From the NCBI GenBank assembly GCA_003554535.1, contig PWGT01000218.1, positions 1 to 7,271 on the forward strand: a stretch of 7,271 bases of DNA. The letters are read 5' to 3'. The position numbers and the translations under genes are program-made. The notes under the pieces are model-generated. The model did not search any database. It had not been told where the DNA came from and saw only the letters and a program-made list of their open reading frames with translations. This document shows, in pieces, positions 5,766-7,271 of this stretch (its first letter is position 1; each line of letters opens with the position of its first letter). Source of the DNA: Syntrophomonadaceae bacterium. Lineage in GTDB: Bacteria > Bacillota_D > Dethiobacteria > DTU022 > PWGO01.

Positions 5766-7271
5766 CTACCAGCTCGTGGAAAAGCTTTCCTCCTTAATAT
5801 TAATAAAGGACATATCTTCCTCTGAAAGCAGGTTAGCTATTTGAGTCACCTTAGGGAGTAGATGCCGGCAGAAAAATTGGGCCGAAGCTATTTTGCCGTT
5901 GTAAAAATCAAGGTCAGGATGGTTTTCCTCTAAAGAATCAATTGCGTCGGCCGAGATGATGCCTGCATCCAGGATTAACCAGGCACAGGTGATTAAGGAA
6001 ACCATTTCTAAAATGTAATTAGCGTTAGCAGGAATAAGGGCCATTTTTTCAGGGCTCATCCAGGCCATTAGGACTGCTGATTTTTCAACCATTAAATCTA
6101 CCATTTCGTCTAGTTTTTTCACTTCTGCTGATAATGCAGGGTGGTCTTTGTTCTCAGAAGTAAATTCTTTTATTTCACCAATCAAGTTTCTAAAATCTTC
6201 ACCAGCATTCCTGGGCAATTTTCGTCCTACAAAATCAAGAGCCTGAACATGGTTTGTTCCTTCATATATTGACAAAATTTTAACATTGCGGGCATATTGC
6301 TCCACGGGATAATCAGTCAAATAACCGTACCCACCATAAGTTTGAATAGCAAGCTCGCAAACCCGCCAGGCCTGATCACTTAAAAATGACTTGACCAGGG
6401 GTGTGAGCAGGTCAACCTGTCTTGCATGATTTTCAAAAGCTTCCGGATCGCTTTCTTTAAATATTTCTTTTTTATCAACATGCATGCATAGCTTAAATAC
6501 CAGTGCTCGCCCGGCTTCCGTCCGAGATTTCATTTCTAAAAGCATCCGCCTGACATCGGGATGTTTAATAATCGGGACTTTTGGGGCCTCAGGATTTCTC
6601 ATGTTATGAAATTCCGGGGACTGGATCCTTTCGCGGGCGAAGGCAAGGGCATTGTAATAAGCACCGGCAGCCTGGGAGTTGGCCATGTGACCCGTTGCAA
6701 TACGAGCTTCATTCAGCAAGTTAAACATTTGCTTGAGCCCGATCCCTTCTGTGCCATCACCCAAGATAAAGCCCTGACAGCTGTCATTATCACCAAAATA
6801 AAGGGAGCAAGTAGGTGACCCATGAATCCCCATTTTATCTTCAATATTGCCGCAAATTATGTCATTGCTAATACTGGTAGTCTCACCATTACCGTCCAGG
6901 CGCATTTTGGGAACTATAAACAAGGATAGCCCTTTGCTACCTTGCACAGCACCTTCAGGACGTGCTAAAACGAGATGTATTATGTTTTCGTTTACATCAT
7001 GCTCACCATTGGAGATGAATATTTTGTTTCCCTTGATCAAGTAACTACCATCTTCTTGCTTTATGGCCCTGGTTTTTATCGCTCCCACATCGGTACCTAC
7101 TTCCGGCTCGGTTAATACCATAGTGCCATTCCATTTACCGTTTATAAGGTTGTTGGTCCAAAATTGTTTTTGCTCCTCTGTGCCATGTTCAATTATTAAA
7201 TTGGCGATAACACCCGGTCCCCCCAAAAACATATGCAAAGTCGGACTGGCGCCGCTTATAAATTCATATAT
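5766..7271 (-). CDS. Acyl-CoA dehydrogenase, large (about 600-residue) type, N-terminus cut by the right edge
   Basis: The frame is open from base 7271 to the TAG at 5766-5768, giving 501 visible residues. A TTG at 7238 could be read as a start, but the frame continues upstream in family-like sequence (YEFISGASPTLHMFLGGPG), so the real start lies outside the window. The enzyme is an FAD-dependent flavoprotein that oxidises acyl-CoA to 2-enoyl-CoA and passes electrons to an ETF-type acceptor. In visible-residue numbering: MVLTEPEVGTDVG (51-63, FAD/substrate signature), LLNEARIATGHMA (185-197, middle/C-terminal junction), QTYGGYGYLTDYPVEQYARN (310-329), and IYEGTN (335-340) with Glu337 as the probable catalytic base. 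About 150 further residues after this signature match the longer family with an extra C-terminal domain (FadE5/DmdC-like architecture). It is followed after 224 nt by the ligase gene, consistent with one fatty-acid or organic-acid oxidation cluster. Chain length and substrate cannot be read from the sequence. Confidence 0.94.
   Translation of the reverse strand: MYEFISGASPTLHMFLGGPGVIANLIIEHGTEEQKQFWTNNLINGKWNGTMVLTEPEVGTDVGAIKTRAIKQEDGSYLIKGNKIFISNGEHDVNENIIHLVLARPEGAVQGSKGLSLFIVPKMRLDGNGETTSISNDIICGNIEDKMGIHGSPTCSLYFGDNDSCQGFILGDGTEGIGLKQMFNLLNEARIATGHMANSQAAGAYYNALAFARERIQSPEFHNMRNPEAPKVPIIKHPDVRRMLLEMKSRTEAGRALVFKLCMHVDKKEIFKESDPEAFENHARQVDLLTPLVKSFLSDQAWRVCELAIQTYGGYGYLTDYPVEQYARNVKILSIYEGTNHVQALDFVGRKLPRNAGEDFRNLIGEIKEFTSENKDHPALSAEVKKLDEMVDLMVEKSAVLMAWMSPEKMALIPANANYILEMVSLITCAWLILDAGIISADAIDSLEENHPDLDFYNGKIASAQFFCRHLLPKVTQIANLLSEEDMSFINIKEESFSTSW

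Noticed and set aside
7236..7238. TTG at 7238 as start codon of the acyl-CoA dehydrogenase
   Set aside because: The frame continues in family-like sequence to the window edge, and a start here would remove most of the conserved N-terminal domain; the gene is simply truncated by the window.
1..7271. Mobile element, CRISPR array, toxin-antitoxin, phage or defence system
   Set aside because: No transposase, integrase, nuclease or repeat array was found on either strand; the genes form a coherent metabolic cluster.

Overview
This window reads as a stretch of bacterial chromosome, probably from an anaerobic low-to-moderate GC Bacillota (Clostridia-like, possibly a fatty-acid-oxidising or syntrophic lineage). 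That placement is an inference. It rests on the AT-rich intergenic DNA, the strong purine-rich Shine-Dalgarno sequences, a lipoprotein-type solute-binding protein, and the pairing of acyl-CoA dehydrogenase and acyl-CoA ligase genes with a branched-chain-type (HAAT/LIV) ABC importer. No rRNA, tRNA or marker gene is present to fix the taxon.

All recognisable genes lie on the minus strand, so transcription runs from high to low coordinates. In transcription order they are: (1) a large acyl-CoA dehydrogenase whose N-terminus is cut by the right edge of the window (5766-7271); (2) a 224-nt gap holding a possible 26-codon ORF with a strong Shine-Dalgarno (5561-5641); (3) a complete AMP-forming acyl-CoA ligase of the long-chain type (3859-5541); (4) a lipoprotein solute-binding protein of the LivK/HAAT type (2418-3731); (5) a 40-nt intercistronic stem-loop (2364-2403); (6) a LivH-type permease (1422-2291); (7) a LivM-type permease with an unusual C-terminal four-cysteine tail (394-1419); (8) the first 108 codons of a second AMP-forming acyl-CoA ligase (1-326), cut by the left edge.

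The genes suggest one uptake-and-activation unit. The lipoprotein captures a small substrate outside the membrane, LivH and LivM carry it across, a ligase converts it to a CoA thioester using ATP, and the dehydrogenase carries out the first alpha,beta-oxidation. This context favours a carboxylic acid (fatty, branched or aromatic) over an amino acid as substrate, but the sequence does not identify it. The LivG and LivF ATPases needed to drive the transporter are absent from the window; the position after livM, where they often sit, holds the second ligase.

Most of the window is ordinary catabolic operon content. The points most worth checking are the CxxC-x10-CxxC tail on the LivM-like permease, the stem-loop between the binding-protein and permease genes, the small ORF before the ligase, and the missing ATPases. 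I saw no mobile element, CRISPR array, phage gene or defence system.
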